Shown here piece by piece: positions 23,095-35,369 of a stretch of 64,000 nt of DNA; the stretch's first letter is position 1, and every line of letters starts with the position of its first letter. Both the position numbers and the translations under genes were made by a program. This stretch comes from Cyprinodon diabolis (Eukaryota > Chordata > Actinopteri > Cyprinodontiformes > Cyprinodontidae). The stretch is from NCBI GenBank assembly GCA_030533445.1, contig CM060064.1:1591416-1655415 (forward strand), given 5' to 3'. Below the pieces are notes generated by a model. It was not told where the DNA came from. It did no database searches and was given only the letters and a program-made list of their open reading frames with translations.

Positions 23095-23580
23095 CAAAAA
23101 AATCAAACCAAGTCAATCTTACTTAAATGATCTGAATTTTTTCTTGAATTGAGCAGATAAGTGCAACTTCTTGCCAATGGAATAAGACAATTGATATTTG
23201 AAATAAGAAAAAAAAACTACAGTCTTATTCTGGAAAAACAATCTAGAAAAAAGTAAACATTTCTTAAATTAACTGTATTTACCCTTGATTTAAGAAGGTA
23301 AATGAGATAGTTTGGGATGGAATGAGTATTTTTACTCTTAAAATAAGATAATTAGATAATATGCACTTAAAATAAGACAATGTAATTGTGTTTTCTTATT
23401 TTAAATCTGACTTGTCTTTTTTGATTCGCAAAATGTCTCTTTTATCTCCTTAATACAAGAACAAATGCACTTTTTTTTTAAAAATGATCTAAAAAAAATC
23501 TAAGGCTAAACATACTCATCCCATCGGCAGATCATCGTATTTACCCTCTCAAATTAAGAGTAAATACACTTATTTTAAGA
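23095..23580. mobile_element. MITE copy related to 39445-40388
   Basis: It starts CACTGCAAAAAAATC and contains TCTTGAATTGAG, CAATGGAATAAGACAATT, GGAAAAACAATCTAG and CACTTATTTTAAGA words. These match the TA-flanked element at 39445-40388 in a rearranged order. The right end is not preserved. Confidence 0.55.
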
Positions 23581-24980
23581 TGTTTTTTGGACAGAGCGCC
23601 AGTTTGAACGGCAGAGGAAGGAAAGCGGCTTCGTCCTCAAAGGCAGAGTGTCCTTCCTTTAGAGATCTATAAGATTCTTCATGCAGCAGCAGAAACAGGA
23701 AGTTCCCTGGAGTTCTGTGGATTTAGGGGAGACAGTGTTCCAGGCGTTTAGCAGGAGATCCATGACCGGAGATTTAATCCCTGATGCAGTCATCAAAGGT
23801 TTCACTGATTTGGTCCTTTTGACCTTCACTGCTGCTCTTCGTCCTCTTTACTTCATTTCCTGTCAACTGATGTTAAATAAAAGACAAAAAAAGGTGTAGT
23901 GTCTGTATGATGTCACTAGGGGTCCAGCTGTGACTCCTCCTCTGTTAGATGCAGTGAGTTGGTCTATCCCTGGTTTAGATTGCTGCAAAGAATGGCCTAA
24001 AAAGTCTAGACCAAAATATTTTAAGCTACTGTTGAGAAAAGAGTCTCTAGATGTGAAAACAAACTCTGGGAAAGAATTTCTAACAGACTTCATCCAAATG
24101 GAAATTTTATTTTTAGAAATGATGTTGAAATTAGACTAAAGTGTTTATTTTTAATGTGATTCAATGAGATAAACGTTTAGGGGAGCTATTTCCACCGTAC
24201 AGTACTGAGTAAAGAGCTTTTTAATGACTGATTTGGGGGGGGGGGGGGGGGGTTCAGTAGCTTGTGCTTCAGCGCCTCACAGCAGGCCTTCAGCTCCAAT
24301 CCTGCTGTTTCTCTCCTCCTCTTGGTTTTCTCCCTCCTGCTGTACTTCTAAAGTTTTATCCATCCTAATAAAGCAGCGTTTCCCACAACCTCCCAGTTTA
24401 GCATCCAACCTCAGAGGTGAATATTTAATGACATCACGTCAGTTTAACGGTTCAGTTACTTCTGTCTGATCGGACGAACAAAACCGGAGCACGAAATGTG
24501 ACATGATGAGGACAGAGGGAGAAGGTGAGGAAGATGACTGCCGGGACTGGGCCTCTTCCTCGCTGTAATCTGAGGGGTTTCCACAGCGCCATAAGGAGCG
24601 TGGAGGATAGCTTCATGCCTCTGCTCCTCCACGCAGCATAGTGCATGGATGCTCACATGCCGTCACACACTCGATCTCGCAGTGTTAAAGTGCTCCCACA
24701 CACACCAGGTGGGATGTCGAAGCAGAAAGCAGCAGTGGAGATGCGTGCTGGTTCCCAGCGTATGAGAGTGGGAGGCTAGAAAGCTAAAGCAGAACCCAGA
24801 GAACAGAGGTACACTTTGTTGGTTTTTAGAAACAACAATCAGATTCATGTCAGCGATGCAAACATTCACAGCTATAGTTAGTGAGGACGGCTGCCAGTAA
24901 ACGGGGTTAGAAAACCAAATGCCTCATCTAAGAGACGTTTTCAGTTGAAGCAGGAAAAACCCCAGTTTGCCCCCATGAAA
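23581..24980. other. No gene; one poly-G tract
   Basis: Contains a run of G at about 24235-24252. Otherwise there are short, unrelated open frames only. Confidence 0.5.
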
Positions 24981-25129
24981 TTGGTGTTCTACCAAAAAGG
25001 ACTCAAGCTCAGTAAACACTACTACCAGGAGTTTCACTGAAATCACAAACTACTGTCCAGGCACCTTTTGAACATTTAACATATTTAGATTTAGTTGATG
25101 GGTGGCCTGAGATGTTTTTCAGGCTTGGA
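24981..25129. repeat. Unique flank that was duplicated into the minisatellite
   Basis: TTGGTGTTCTACCAAAAAGG through GATGTTTTTCAGGCTTGG recurs at 26694-26816 inside the array. The internal copy lacks about 45 bases in the middle. Confidence 0.9.
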
Positions 25130-26693
25130 AACTAGATGGAACTAGGCGCTAGGAGAACTAGATGCTAGGAGAACTAGATGCTAGGAGAGCTAGGCGCTAG
25201 GAGAACTAGGCGCTAGGAAAATTAGATGCTATGAGAACTAGGCGCTAGGAGGATTAGGCGCTAGGAAAACTAGATGCTATGAGAACTAGGCGCTAGGAGG
25301 ATTAGGCGCTAGGAAAACTAGATGCTATGAGAACTAGGCGCCAGGAGAACTAGGCGCTAGGAGAACTAGATGCCACAAGAACTAGGCGCTAAAAGAACTA
25401 GGCGCTAGAAGAACTAGATGCTAGGAGAACTAGACACTAGGAGAACTAGGCGCTAGGAGAACTGGATGCCATGAGAACTAGGCGCTAGAAAAACTAGATG
25501 CTAGGAGAACTAGGCGCTAGGAGAACTTGGCGCTAGGAGAACTAGATGCCACAAGAACTAGGCGCTAAAAGAACTAGGCGCTAGAAGAACTAGATGCTAG
25601 GAGAACTAGACGCTAGGAGAACTAGGCGCTAGGAGAACTGGATGCCATGAGAACTAGGCGCTAGAAGAACTAGATGCTAGGAGAACTAGATGCTAGGAGA
25701 GCTAGGCGCTAGGAGAACTTGGCGCTAGGAGAACTAGATGCCACGAGAACTACGTGCTAGAAGAACTAGGCACTAGGAGAACTAGACGCTAGAAGAACTA
25801 GGCACTAGGAGAACTAGATGCTAGGAGAGCTAGGCGCTAGGAGAACTAGGCGCTAGGAAAACTAGATGCTACGAGAACTAGGCGCTAGGAGAACTAGGCG
25901 CTAGGAGAACTAGAGGCCACGAGAATTAGGTGCTAGAAGAACTAGGCGCTAGGAGAACTAGATGCCACGAGAACTAGGCGCTAGAAGAACTAGGCGCTAG
26001 AAGAACTAGGCGCTAGGAGAACTAGACGCTAGAAGAACTAGGCGCTAGGAGAACTAGATGCTAGGAGAGCTAGGCGCTAGGAGAACTAGGCGCTAGGAAA
26101 ACTAGATGTTACGAGAACTAGGCGCTAGGAGGATTAGGCGCTAGGAGAACTAGGTGCCAGGAGAACTAGGCGCTAGGAGAACTAGGCGCTAGGAGAACTA
26201 GATGCCACGAGAACTAGGTGCTAGAAGAACTAGGCGCTAGGAGAACTAGATGCCACGAGAACTAGGCGCTAGAAGAACTAGGCGCTAGAAGAACTAGGCG
26301 CTAGGAGAACTAGATGCCACGAGAACTAGGCGCTAGAAGAACTAGGCGCTAGAAGAACTAGGCGCTAGGAGAACTAGGCGCTAGAAGAACTAGGCGCTAG
26401 GAGAACTAGGCGCTAGAAGAACTAGGCGCTAGGAGAACTAGGCGCTAGGAGAACTAGGCGCTAGGAGAACTTGGCGCTAGAAGAACTAGGCGCTAGGAGA
26501 ACTAGATGCCACGAGAACTAGGCGCTAGAAGAACTAGGCGCTAGAAGAACTAGGCGCTAGGAGAACTAGGCGCTAGAAGAACTAGGCGCTAGGAGAACTA
26601 GGCGATAGGAGAACTAGGCGCTAGGAGAACTTGGCGCTAGAAGAACTAGGCGCTAGGAGAACTAGATGACACGAGAACTAGGCGCTAGAAGAA
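25130..26693. repeat. 16-bp CTAG minisatellite, block 1
   Basis: Consensus unit AACTAGGCGCTAGGAG with frequent variants: GCGCTAGAAG, GATGCTAGGAG and GATGCCACGAG. It is close to 98 units. Every standard unit holds two CTAG tetramers around a GCG and one CpG. TAG occurs in several frames on both strands, so it is not coding. Confidence 0.97.
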
Positions 26694-26816
26694 GTTGGTG
26701 TTCTACCAAAAAGGACTCAAGCTCAGTAAACACTCCTACCATTTAACATTTAACATATTTAGATTTAGTTGATGGGTGGCCTGAGATGTTTTTCAGGCTT
26801 GGGAACTAGATGGAAC
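26694..26816. repeat. Duplicated flank inside the minisatellite
   Basis: Near-copy of 24981-25129 with an internal deletion. It is followed again by the array-start sequence (ACTAGATGGAACTAGGCGCT), as at 25130. This shows that flank plus array were duplicated together. Confidence 0.9.
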
Positions 26817-29800
26817 TAGGCGCTAGGAGAACTAGATGCTAGGAGAACTAGATGCTAGGAGAGCTAGGCGCTAGGAGAACTAGGCGCTAGGAAAACTAGA
26901 TGCTATGAGAACTAGGCGCTAGGAGGATTAGGCGCTATGAGAACTAGGCGCCAGGAGAACTAGGCGCTAGGAGAACTAGATGCAACAAGAACTAGGCGCT
27001 AAAAGAACTAGGCGCTAGAAGAACTAGATGCTAGGAGAACTAGACGCTAGGAGAACTAGGCGCTAGGAGAACTGGATGCCATGAGAACTAGGCGCTAGAA
27101 GAACTATATGCTAGGAGAACTAGGCGCTAGGAGAACTTGGCGCTAGGAGAACTAGATGCCACGAGAACTACGTGCTAGAAGAACTAGGCACTAGGAGAAC
27201 TAGACGCTAGGAGAACTAGGCGCTAGGAGAACTAGATGCCACGAGAACTAGGCGCTAGAAGAACTAGGCGCTAGAAGAACTAGGCGCTAGGAGAACTAAG
27301 TGCTAGAAGAACTAGGCGCTAGGAGAACTAGATGCTAGGAGAGCTAGCCGCTAGGAGAACTAGGCGCTAGGAAAACTAGACGCTAGAAGAACTAGGCACT
27401 AGGAGAACTAGATGCCACGAGAACTAGGCGCTAGGAGAACTAGATGCCACGAGAACTAGGCGCTAGAAGAATTAGGCGCTAGAAGAACTAGGCGCTAGGA
27501 GAACTAGGCGCTAGAAGAACTAGGCGCTAGGAGAACTAGGCAATAGGAGAACTAGGCGCTAGGAGAACTTGGCGCTAGAAGAACTAGGCACTAGGAGAAC
27601 TAGATGACACGAGAACTAGGCGCTAGAAGAACTAGGCGCTAGTAGAACTAGATGCAACGAGAACTAGGTGCTAGAAGAACTAGGCGCTAGGAGAACTAGG
27701 CGCTAGAAGAACTTGGCGCTAGAAGAACTAGGCGCTAGAAGAACAAGGCGCTAGGAGAAGTAAGCGCTAGGAGAACTTGGGGCTAGAAGAACTAGGCGCT
27801 AGGAGAACTAGGTGCTAGAAGAACTAGGCGCTAGAAGAACTAGGCGCTAGAAGAACAAGGCGCTAGGAGAAGTAAGCGCTAGGAGAAGTAGGTGATAGGA
27901 GAACTAGGCGCTAGAAGAACAAGGCGCTAGGAGAACTAAGTGCTAGAAGAACTAGGCGCTAGGAGAACTAGATGCTAGGAGAGCTAGGCGCTAGGAGAAC
28001 TAGGCGCTAGGAAAACTAGATGCTACGAGAACTAGGCGCTAGGAGGATTAGGCGCTAGGAGAAATAGGCGCCAGGAGAACTAGGCGCTAGGAGAACTAGA
28101 GGCCACGAGAATTAGGTGCTAGAAGAACTAGGCGCTAGGAGAACTAGATGCCACGAGAACTAGGCGCTAGAAGAACTAGGCGCTAGAAGAACTAGGCGCT
28201 AGGAGAACTAGGCGCTAGGAGAACTAGATGCCACAAGAACTAGGCGCTAGAAGAGGTAGGCGCTAGAAGAACTAGGCGCTAGGAGAACTAGGCGATAGGA
28301 GAACTAGGCGCTAGAAGAACTTGGCGCTAGAAGAACTAGGCGCTAGGAGAACTAGATGACACGAGAACTAGGCGCTAGAAGAACTAGGTGCTAGGAGAAC
28401 TAGGCGCTAGAAGAACTAGGCGCTAGTAGAACTAGATGCCACGAGAACTAGGCGCTAAAAGAACTAGGCACTAGAAGAACTAGGCTCTAGGAGAACTAGG
28501 CGCCAGTAGAACTAGATGCCACGAGAACTAGGCAGTAGAAGAACTAGGCTCTAGGAGAACTAGGCGCTAGGAGAACTAGATGCCACGAGAACTAGGCGCT
28601 AGAAGAACTAGGCGCTAGGAGAACTAGGCGCTAGAAGAACTTGGCAATAGAAGAACTAGGCGCTAGAAGAACAAGGCGCTAGGAGAATTAAGCGCTAGGA
28701 GAACTTGGCGGTAGAAGAACTAGGCGCTAGGAAAACTAGGTGCTAGAAGAACTAGGCGCTAGAAGAACTAGGCGCTAGGAGAACTAAGCGCTAGGAGAAA
28801 TTGGCGCTAGAAGAACTAGGCGCTAGGAGAACTAGGTGCTAGAAGAACTAGGTGCTTGAAGAACTAGGCGCTAGAAGAACAGGGCGCTAGGAGAAGTAAG
28901 CGCTAGGAGAACTAGGCGATAGGAGAACTAGGCACTAGAAGAACAAGGCGGTAGGAGAACTAAGTGCTAGAAGAACTAGGCGCTAGGAGAACTAGATGCT
29001 AGGAGAGCTAGGCGCTAGGAGAACTAGGCGCTAGGAAAACTAGATGCTACGAGAACTAGGCGCTAGGAGGATTAGGTGCTAGGAGAACTAGGCGCCAGGA
29101 GAACTAGGAGCTAAAAGGACTAGGCGCTAAAAGAACTAGATGCTAGGAGAACTAGACGCTAGGAGAACTAGGCGCTAGGAGAACTAGATGCCACGAGAAC
29201 TAGGTGCTAGAAGAATTAGGCGCTAGGAGAACTAGACGCTAGAAGAACTAGGCGCTAAGAGAACTAGATGCCACGAGAACTAGGCGCTAGAAGAACTAGG
29301 CGCTAGAAGAACTAGGCGCTAGGAGAACTAGATGCCACGAGAACTAGGCGCTAGAAGAACTAGGCGCTAGAAGAACTAGGCACTAGAAGAACTAGGCGCT
29401 AGGAGAACTAGGCGCTAGAAGAACTAGGCGCTAGGAGAACTAGGCGCTAGAAGAACTAGATGCCACGAGACATAGGCGCTAGAAGAACTAGGCGCTAGGA
29501 GAACTAAGCGCTAGGAGAACTTGGCGCTAGAAGAACTAGGCGCTAGGAGAACTAGGTGCTAGAAGAACTAGGCGCTAGGAGAACTAGACGCTAGAAGAAC
29601 AAGGCGCTAGGAGAAGTAAGCGCTAGGAGAACTAGGCGATAGGAGAACTAGGCGCTAGAAGAACAAGGCGCTAGGAGAACTAGGTGCTAGGAGAGCAAGG
29701 CGCTAGGAGAACTAAGCGCTAGGAGAACTAGGCGTTAGGAGATCTAGGCGCTAAAAGAACCAGGCGCTAGAAGAACTAAGCGCTAGGAGAACTAGGCGCT

Positions 29801-29879
29801 AGAAGAACTAAGCGCTAGAAGAACTAGGCGCTAGGATAACTAGGCGCTAGGAGAACTAGGTGCTAGGAGAACTAGGGGA
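26817..29879. repeat. 16-bp CTAG minisatellite, block 2
   Basis: Same 16-bp unit, about 190 units, with higher-order runs of variants that recur over hundreds of bases. Examples are blocks with GATGCCACGAG followed by two GCGCTAGAAG units, and blocks with AACAAGGCGCTAGGAG. Units become more mixed (AGTAAGCGC, GGCGATAGG) toward the right end, where the array stops at CTAGGGGATCATCC. Confidence 0.97.
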
Positions 29880-31434
29880 TCATCCATTCAGGTCTTAATT
29901 TTCTGGATCTTTGTGCTTCTGGAAGATTTAATCTTTGCATGGAGAGCCAAATCCTTGTTTAGGGGATTTTAATCATTCCAGCTCTTGAGGCATGCAATAG
30001 TAAATTTTACATTAGTACAGCTGGTATATAAATACATGATTCAATAATTGTTTTTTTTTTTTTTTATAATGCCATTGGATTTATTTTCTCTTAAAGAATC
30101 CAGTTTCCTACAGACCAACGCAGTAAGCAGGCCTCTCAGCTAAATCTGGGACGCTGAGCTCCATGAACATGAAGTTTCTGTGAAGTTGGTTTGAAGTTTG
30201 GTCCTATCTTCTTCCTGGAGGCTGCTGGTGGACGGCCATCCCCCACTGCCCTACCATTTATTAAACATTCATGCTTTAATTAAACCATTTTACTGCTGAT
30301 AGTTACTGCTTGATGATGAAAGCTGCGCTCCAGGAGTGAAATGGTAAGCAGGCAGACGAGAGTGTGAGACACCACCAGTTTACAGCCGCTAAAAAAAAAA
30401 AGAAGTAGGTATTAGGAAAGTAGGAAGCGTATCTCTGCCCGGCGCCGCCATCAGCCGTGTGTGACGGCTGCTCAACATTCAGCTGATGGAAGGACTTGAT
30501 AGGGCCGCCTGGGGTTTCCAATACTCTTTATCCATTTTCTTTTTTTAAAGGAAACAAGCGCCATGGAGCGGATTGGGAGCCTTTTCTTTTTCTGTCACTG
30601 ACAGGCTGTCGCATGTTGGAAGTTTGAAATTATGTGTGTGTCAGAAAGAAAGTGGAGCAAAATTTAAGAGAGCGTTGGCGGTCTCCCTGTCTGCCAGGAC
30701 ATTTTATGTTGGTGTGACTGCTGCTGTGGTTCTGAAGATAAATCACGGCGGACATCGGTTAGGCCGTGTTTACTGCTGCCATGTGCCGGAGCGGGGCCGC
30801 TCCGTGTCCTTGTTAGGCTCTGCAGGACGGCTATAAAGGCTGCTCTCCTTGGCAGCATCACCTGAAATGACACCCAGAGGTGACACTCCGTCACACCCAC
30901 AGTAGCTGCAGGACGCCGACTCGTAGCCAGGGAGAGGACTCATTACTGTAGACGTCTTCTCTGAAATGCTTTAACTGCACAGGGAATAAACAGATGCAGA
31001 GCAGCGCACAGGGTGGGCCTGAGTCCCACAGCAGCAGGGACGTAGGACCCATCTGGAAGGCAGGAAGAAACGCTGGGAACCAGATTTTCTACCTTAAGCT
31101 TTGGAGACATCAGAGGAATCCATGTCGCTTCTCTGGGAGGTTTGGCGCTGTGCACATCTACCTCATCATTTAGGTGGAGCTCCGTCTGCTGTTTGGTGTT
31201 TTTTTATTCAACTTGTCCCAAAGTGAAGAACAGTCCGCTACGATTGGATTTTAATTTAATTAGACTTTAGATACGCTTCGACTGAGCAAAGGCAGGTATG
31301 AGATTCTTACAGTCCGACATCCCGGAGGATAAATAGATCATATCTTACGGAATCACTGTTGTTCTTCAAGAAATTAAAATAAAGCTGCAGAAGATGATCT
31401 AATTTAACAACAAGGGTTAGTTAATCCATTCGCT
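29880..31434. other. No gene recognised
   Basis: Intron sequence with a poly-T tract near 30050 and short open frames that do not resemble known proteins. Confidence 0.5.
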
Positions 31435-32639
31435 GCTGAAATCAGTGGCGGCCGGCCCATAGGGGGCGCTGGGGCACCTCCCTCCCTGATAAGAAGAGAG
31501 AAACGTAAAATATATTTTTAGAAATTAACTCATAAATGTCAGTTTTACTCTCTAGAGTGTGTACCTATAAGCAAAACAAATTATATAAACTACATTTCCC
31601 TACCTACTGTCATTCATTTGTGGATTTCCACAGACAGACTCCTACCGTCTCTGTCTTGGGGCGCTGATCAGACTGCCCCACATTTGCAGAGAATCTGTCA
31701 ATCATGTACTATTGCTAGGTGAATTTAATGGCCAATCAGCGTCTCAGAACTTTATGGTCTTGGGGCTCTGAAAATACTGCCCTTTAACAGGCTTCTGCAC
31801 CCAAGCGCAGGTACAGACAATTAGAGGGACGATGGCGAACGTAACGAGCGAGATGCAGCTTCCACCAAATTCGCTGAGATCCTTATTTATCTACCCGTTT
31901 GCCAGAACAACATCCATGTTGTAGGATGTGTGTGTGTGGGTGTGTGTGTGTGCTACGGGGACTTGTCACCTTCAGTCTGGCTGCGTCTTTGCTGGGTTCA
32001 AACCCAGTTTGGTGTAATTGAATAAGTCAATGAATCTGTGTAAAAATTATTTGTTTGTTTTTGTATATCAATTGTTTGTGGAGGTAATATATGGACAAAA
32101 CTGATTTATGAGAAGAAATCAGAAATAAGAGAGCCTGAGGGGAGGGGCTTAAACTATTTAATGAGGGCTGTGGGAAGAAGAGCGGCCATTTCTGTTTTCT
32201 GTTTCTTTGTTACATTGCTGGTAACTGGAGAGAGGCTGACCCCGAAATCCCACATACTCCGTCTGCGCTCCGCTTCGCTCCGCCCCGCTGCGCTCCAGAC
32301 CGCCTGCACAAAGCAAAGCATACATCCTCTGCTGTGGCTCCAGACCGCTCCGCGCTGAGTTTCTTGGAGATCGTAGAGGGCATGAGCGAGATGAACCAGG
32401 GTTTCCGCGGATCATTAAAAATAATTACAATTCATTCATTTTTTTTTAAAATCAAGGCCTTAATTGGCACTAAAATTATTTAAATGTTTATCGAAGTTTT
32501 TATAATTCTTTAATAAAAAATGCTTATAAAAACAATTTCGTCAGATATATTATATCGCTATTAATTTGCGTGGAACTGATCATAAAGCCGTATGTTCGGA
32601 AAGGAAGCTCCAGGCGGAGAAAAAGCTAGAGGATATATA

Positions 32640-34248
32640 CAGTGGGGCAAAAAAGTATTTAGTCAGCCACCAATAGTGCAAGTTCTCCCACTTAAAAAGA
32701 TGAGAGAGGCCAGTAATTTTCATCATAGATATACCTCAACTATGAGAGACAAAATGAGGAAAAAAAAATCAGGAAAATCACATTGTCTGATTTTTAAAGA
32801 ATTTATTTGCAAAATATGGTGGAAAATAAGTATTTGGTCAATAACAAAAGTTCATCTCAATACTTTGTTATATACCCTTTGTTGGCAATGACAGAGATCA
32901 AACGTTTTCTGTAAGTCTTCACAAGGTTTTCACACACTGTTGCTGGTATTTTGGCCCATTCCTCCATGCAGATCTCCTCTAGAGCAGTGATGTTCTGGGG
33001 CTCTCGCTGGGCAACACGGACTTTCAACTCCCTCCAAAGATTTTCTATGGGGTTGAGATCTGGAGACTGGCTAGGCCACTCCAGGACCTTGAAATGCTTC
33101 TTACGAAGCCACTCCTTCGTTACCCGGGCGGTGTGTTTGGGATCATTGTCATGCTGAAAGACCCAGCCACGTTTCATCTTCAATGCCCTTGCTGATGGAA
33201 GGAGGTTTTCACTCAAAATTTGACGATACATGGCCCCATTCATTCTTTCCTTCACACGGATCAGCCGCCCTGGTCCCTTAGCAGAAAAACAGCCCCAAAG
33301 CATGATGTTTCCACCCCCATGCTTCACTGTAGGTATGGTGTTCTTTGGATGCAACTCAGCATTCTCTCTCCTCCAAACACGACGAGTAGAGTTTTTACCA
33401 AAAAGTTCTATTTTGGTTTCATCTGACCATATGATATTCTCCCGGTCATCGTCTGGATCATCCAAATGCTCTCTAGCAAACTTGAGGCGGGCCTTGACAT
33501 GTACTGGCTTAAGCAGGGGGACACGTCTGGCACTGCAGGATTTGAGTCCCTGGCGGCGTAGTGTGTTACTGATGGTAGCCTTTGTTACTTTGGTCCCAGC
33601 TCTCTGCAGGTCATTCACTAGGTCCCCCCGTGTGGTTCTGGGATTTTTACTCACCGTTCTTGTGATCATTTTGACCCCATGGGGTGAGATCTTGCGTGGA
33701 GCCCCAGATCGAGGAAGATTATCAGTGGTCTTGTATGTTTTCCATTTTGTAATAATTGATCCCACAGTTGATTTCTTCACACCAAGCTGTTTACCTATTG
33801 CAGATTCAGACTTCCCAGCCTGGTGCACGTCTATAATTTTGTTTCTGGTGTCCTTTGACAGCTCTCTAGTTTTGGCCATGGTGGAGTTTAGAGTGTGACT
33901 GTTTGAGGTTGTGGACAGGTGTCTTTTATACTGATAACGGGTTCAAACAGGTGCCATTAATGAAGGTAACGAGTGGAGGACAGAGGAGCCTCTTACAGAA
34001 GAAGTTACAGGTCTGTGAGAGCCAGAAATCTTGCTTGTTTGTAACTGACCAAATACTTATTTTCCACCATATTTTGCAAATAAATTATTTAAAAATCAGA
34101 CAATGTGATTTTCTGGATTTTTTTTTTCTCATTTTGTCTCTCATAGTTGAGGTATATCTATGATGAAAATTACCGGCCTCTCTCTCATCTTTTTAAGTGG
34201 GAGAACTTGCACTATTGGTGGCTGACTAAATACTTTTTTGCCCCACTG
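32640..34248 (-). mobile_element. Complete Tc1/mariner transposon (copy 1)
   Basis: Inverted repeats of about 210 bp begin CAGTGGGGCAAAAAAGTATT at both ends. The element is flanked by the TA target dinucleotide (32638-32639 and 34249-34250). Each inverted repeat contains an outer and an inner direct repeat sharing AAGTATTT(A/G)GTCA, at about 32653-32667 and 32827-32840 on the left and 34046-34059 and 34221-34236 on the right. This is the IR/DR layout of fish Tc1 elements such as Sleeping Beauty. It encodes an uninterrupted 340-codon transposase and is inserted in 32238-35121. Confidence 0.97.
32857..33879 (-). CDS. Tc1-like DD34E transposase, full length
   Basis: A 340-codon frame encodes the transposase that would bind the element's ends and carry out cut-and-paste transposition at TA sites in the nucleus. 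The N-terminal half (about residues 1-110) is a paired-like double helix-turn-helix DNA-binding domain, with a GAPRK segment at 59-63 in the place of the usual GRPR motif between the two helical parts. The catalytic triad is D153 (WSDET), D244 (FQHDND) and E279 (NPIEN), a DD34E spacing with the same positions as in Sleeping Beauty. A glycine-rich segment lies near 187-197 ([11 protein letters not shown]). Length equals the usual 340 residues, and start and stop are intact. The same frame in the copy at 43366-44951 is broken. Activity is not proven. Confidence 0.97.
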   Translation of the reverse strand: MAKTRELSKDTRNKIIDVHQAGKSESAIGKQLGVKKSTVGSIITKWKTYKTTDNLPRSGAPRKISPHGVKMITRTVSKNPRTTRGDLVNDLQRAGTKVTKATISNTLRRQGLKSCSARRVPLLKPVHVKARLKFAREHLDDPDDDRENIIWSDETKIELFGKNSTRRVWRRENAELHPKNTIPTVKHGGGNIMLWGCFSAKGPGRLIRVKERMNGAMYRQILSENLLPSARALKMKRGWVFQHDNDPKHTARVTKEWLRKKHFKVLEWPSQSPDLNPIENLWRELKVRVAQREPQNITALEEICMEEWAKIPATVCENLVKTYRKRLISVIANKGYITKY

Positions 34249-34254
34249 TATATA

Positions 34255-34281
34255 CGTGTGTGTGTGTGTGTGTGTGTGTGT
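34255..34281. repeat. (GT)n microsatellite
   Basis: A short GT run directly beside the right TA target of the Tc1 element. Confidence 0.9.
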
Positions 34282-34777
34282 TTACATACATACAGGAGTC
34301 ATGGAACTGTGCTTACAGCTCCTTCATATTTCATGGACACTAATAACTTGTGTACATGGTTCTTGTTGATGGCATTAAAATCATTTCTAATAGCATTAAA
34401 ATAGCATTAAATTAGAGTCACTCATTCCTGTATGAACCCTGTGAGCTTAATTTAATATGACATATTAAAAAAATCCCACCATCATCCAGCATATGTTTAG
34501 TTTCTGCCCAAATATATATATATTTTTGTAGATTTTTGTAACGGGGATAAGGATAATTCAAAACAGCTTTTTTTGAATGAACTTGTTCTCTATTCCCAAA
34601 CTCAGCATCTCTTCATCCATTCCTGCAATAAGAAGTTTATTTTGAATGGATTCGATTAAACTTTAAGTCCCTCGGTATAAAATAAATATTTTGATGGAGA
34701 TGAGAAATCTGCTTCCTCGTTGGTGAATAACCAATAGTTTGGATCCAATCATTTAAATAAACAGTGTTAGTTTTTTT

Positions 34778-34800
34778 TTATATATATATATATATATATA
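34778..34800. repeat. (TA)n microsatellite
   Basis: TA dinucleotide run after a poly-T stretch, within the element at 32238-35121. Confidence 0.9.
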
Positions 34801-35369
34801 AGAATTGTGCTATAATTTCTAGTCACCGATCTGTTGCTGCTATATTTTAATTTGACGAACCGGAATTTGTCGATGTTCTTTTTCCTGTTTGGTGCGATTG
34901 CAATTGCGGATCTTGACCTGGCCGGACCGGAGCGGAGCAAAAAATAGCTCTGCTCCGTATTTTGTCGGTGACGGACGGAGAAGACGTACGTGGACGGAGA
35001 CGTGCGGAGGAGTAGCGGTGGATGTGGAACAGCTCTCATTGATTTCCATGAAAGACAAGCGCTCCGCACGACGTACGTCAGCGGGGCGGAGTGCTGACGG
35101 AGTATGTGGAATCTGGGGGTGAGGCCCAGAGGATCTTGTATATGTTTAGTTTCTTTTGCACCCTGTTTTGAGTTTTTGAGCACAATAAATCACCAACACC
35201 GGTAACCCGACTGAGCCTGGATTCTTGGAGGCCAAAGAACCCCGTCACAGTGACCAAAATCATTACTGTTACTGTTATTATATAGTAAATTAAATCATTA
35301 CTGTTAAATTGTATGTATTGTGCAATTGTTTATTTGAATTCTTATTCCGGATTAGTTGGAGACATACAC

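Larger units (their letters stand above)
32238..35121. mobile_element. Inverted-repeat element interrupted by Tc1
   Basis: The left end ACCCCGAAATCCCACATACT and right end AGTATGTGGAATCTGGGGGT are inverted repeats, continued inward by CCGTCTGCGCTCCGC and GCGGAGTGCTGACGG. Flanks GAGGCTG and GAGGCCC suggest a decayed hAT-like target duplication. A short GGGTTTCCGCGGATC word near 32400 also occurs in the hAT at 6809-7363. Exact ends are uncertain by one or two bases. Confidence 0.7.

Noticed and set aside
25130..29879. Repeat-protein coding region
   Set aside because: A 16-bp unit shifts frame every copy and TAG codons occur in multiple frames on both strands.
30573..30900. Overlapping 78-87-codon frames on both strands
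   Set aside because: No recognisable domain, no initiation context or splice signals of note, and lengths expected by chance in locally GC-rich sequence.
33230..33898. A 222-codon plus-strand frame
   Set aside because: It is the antisense shadow of the Tc1 transposase, which has the recognised domains; the same shadow appears in copy 2.
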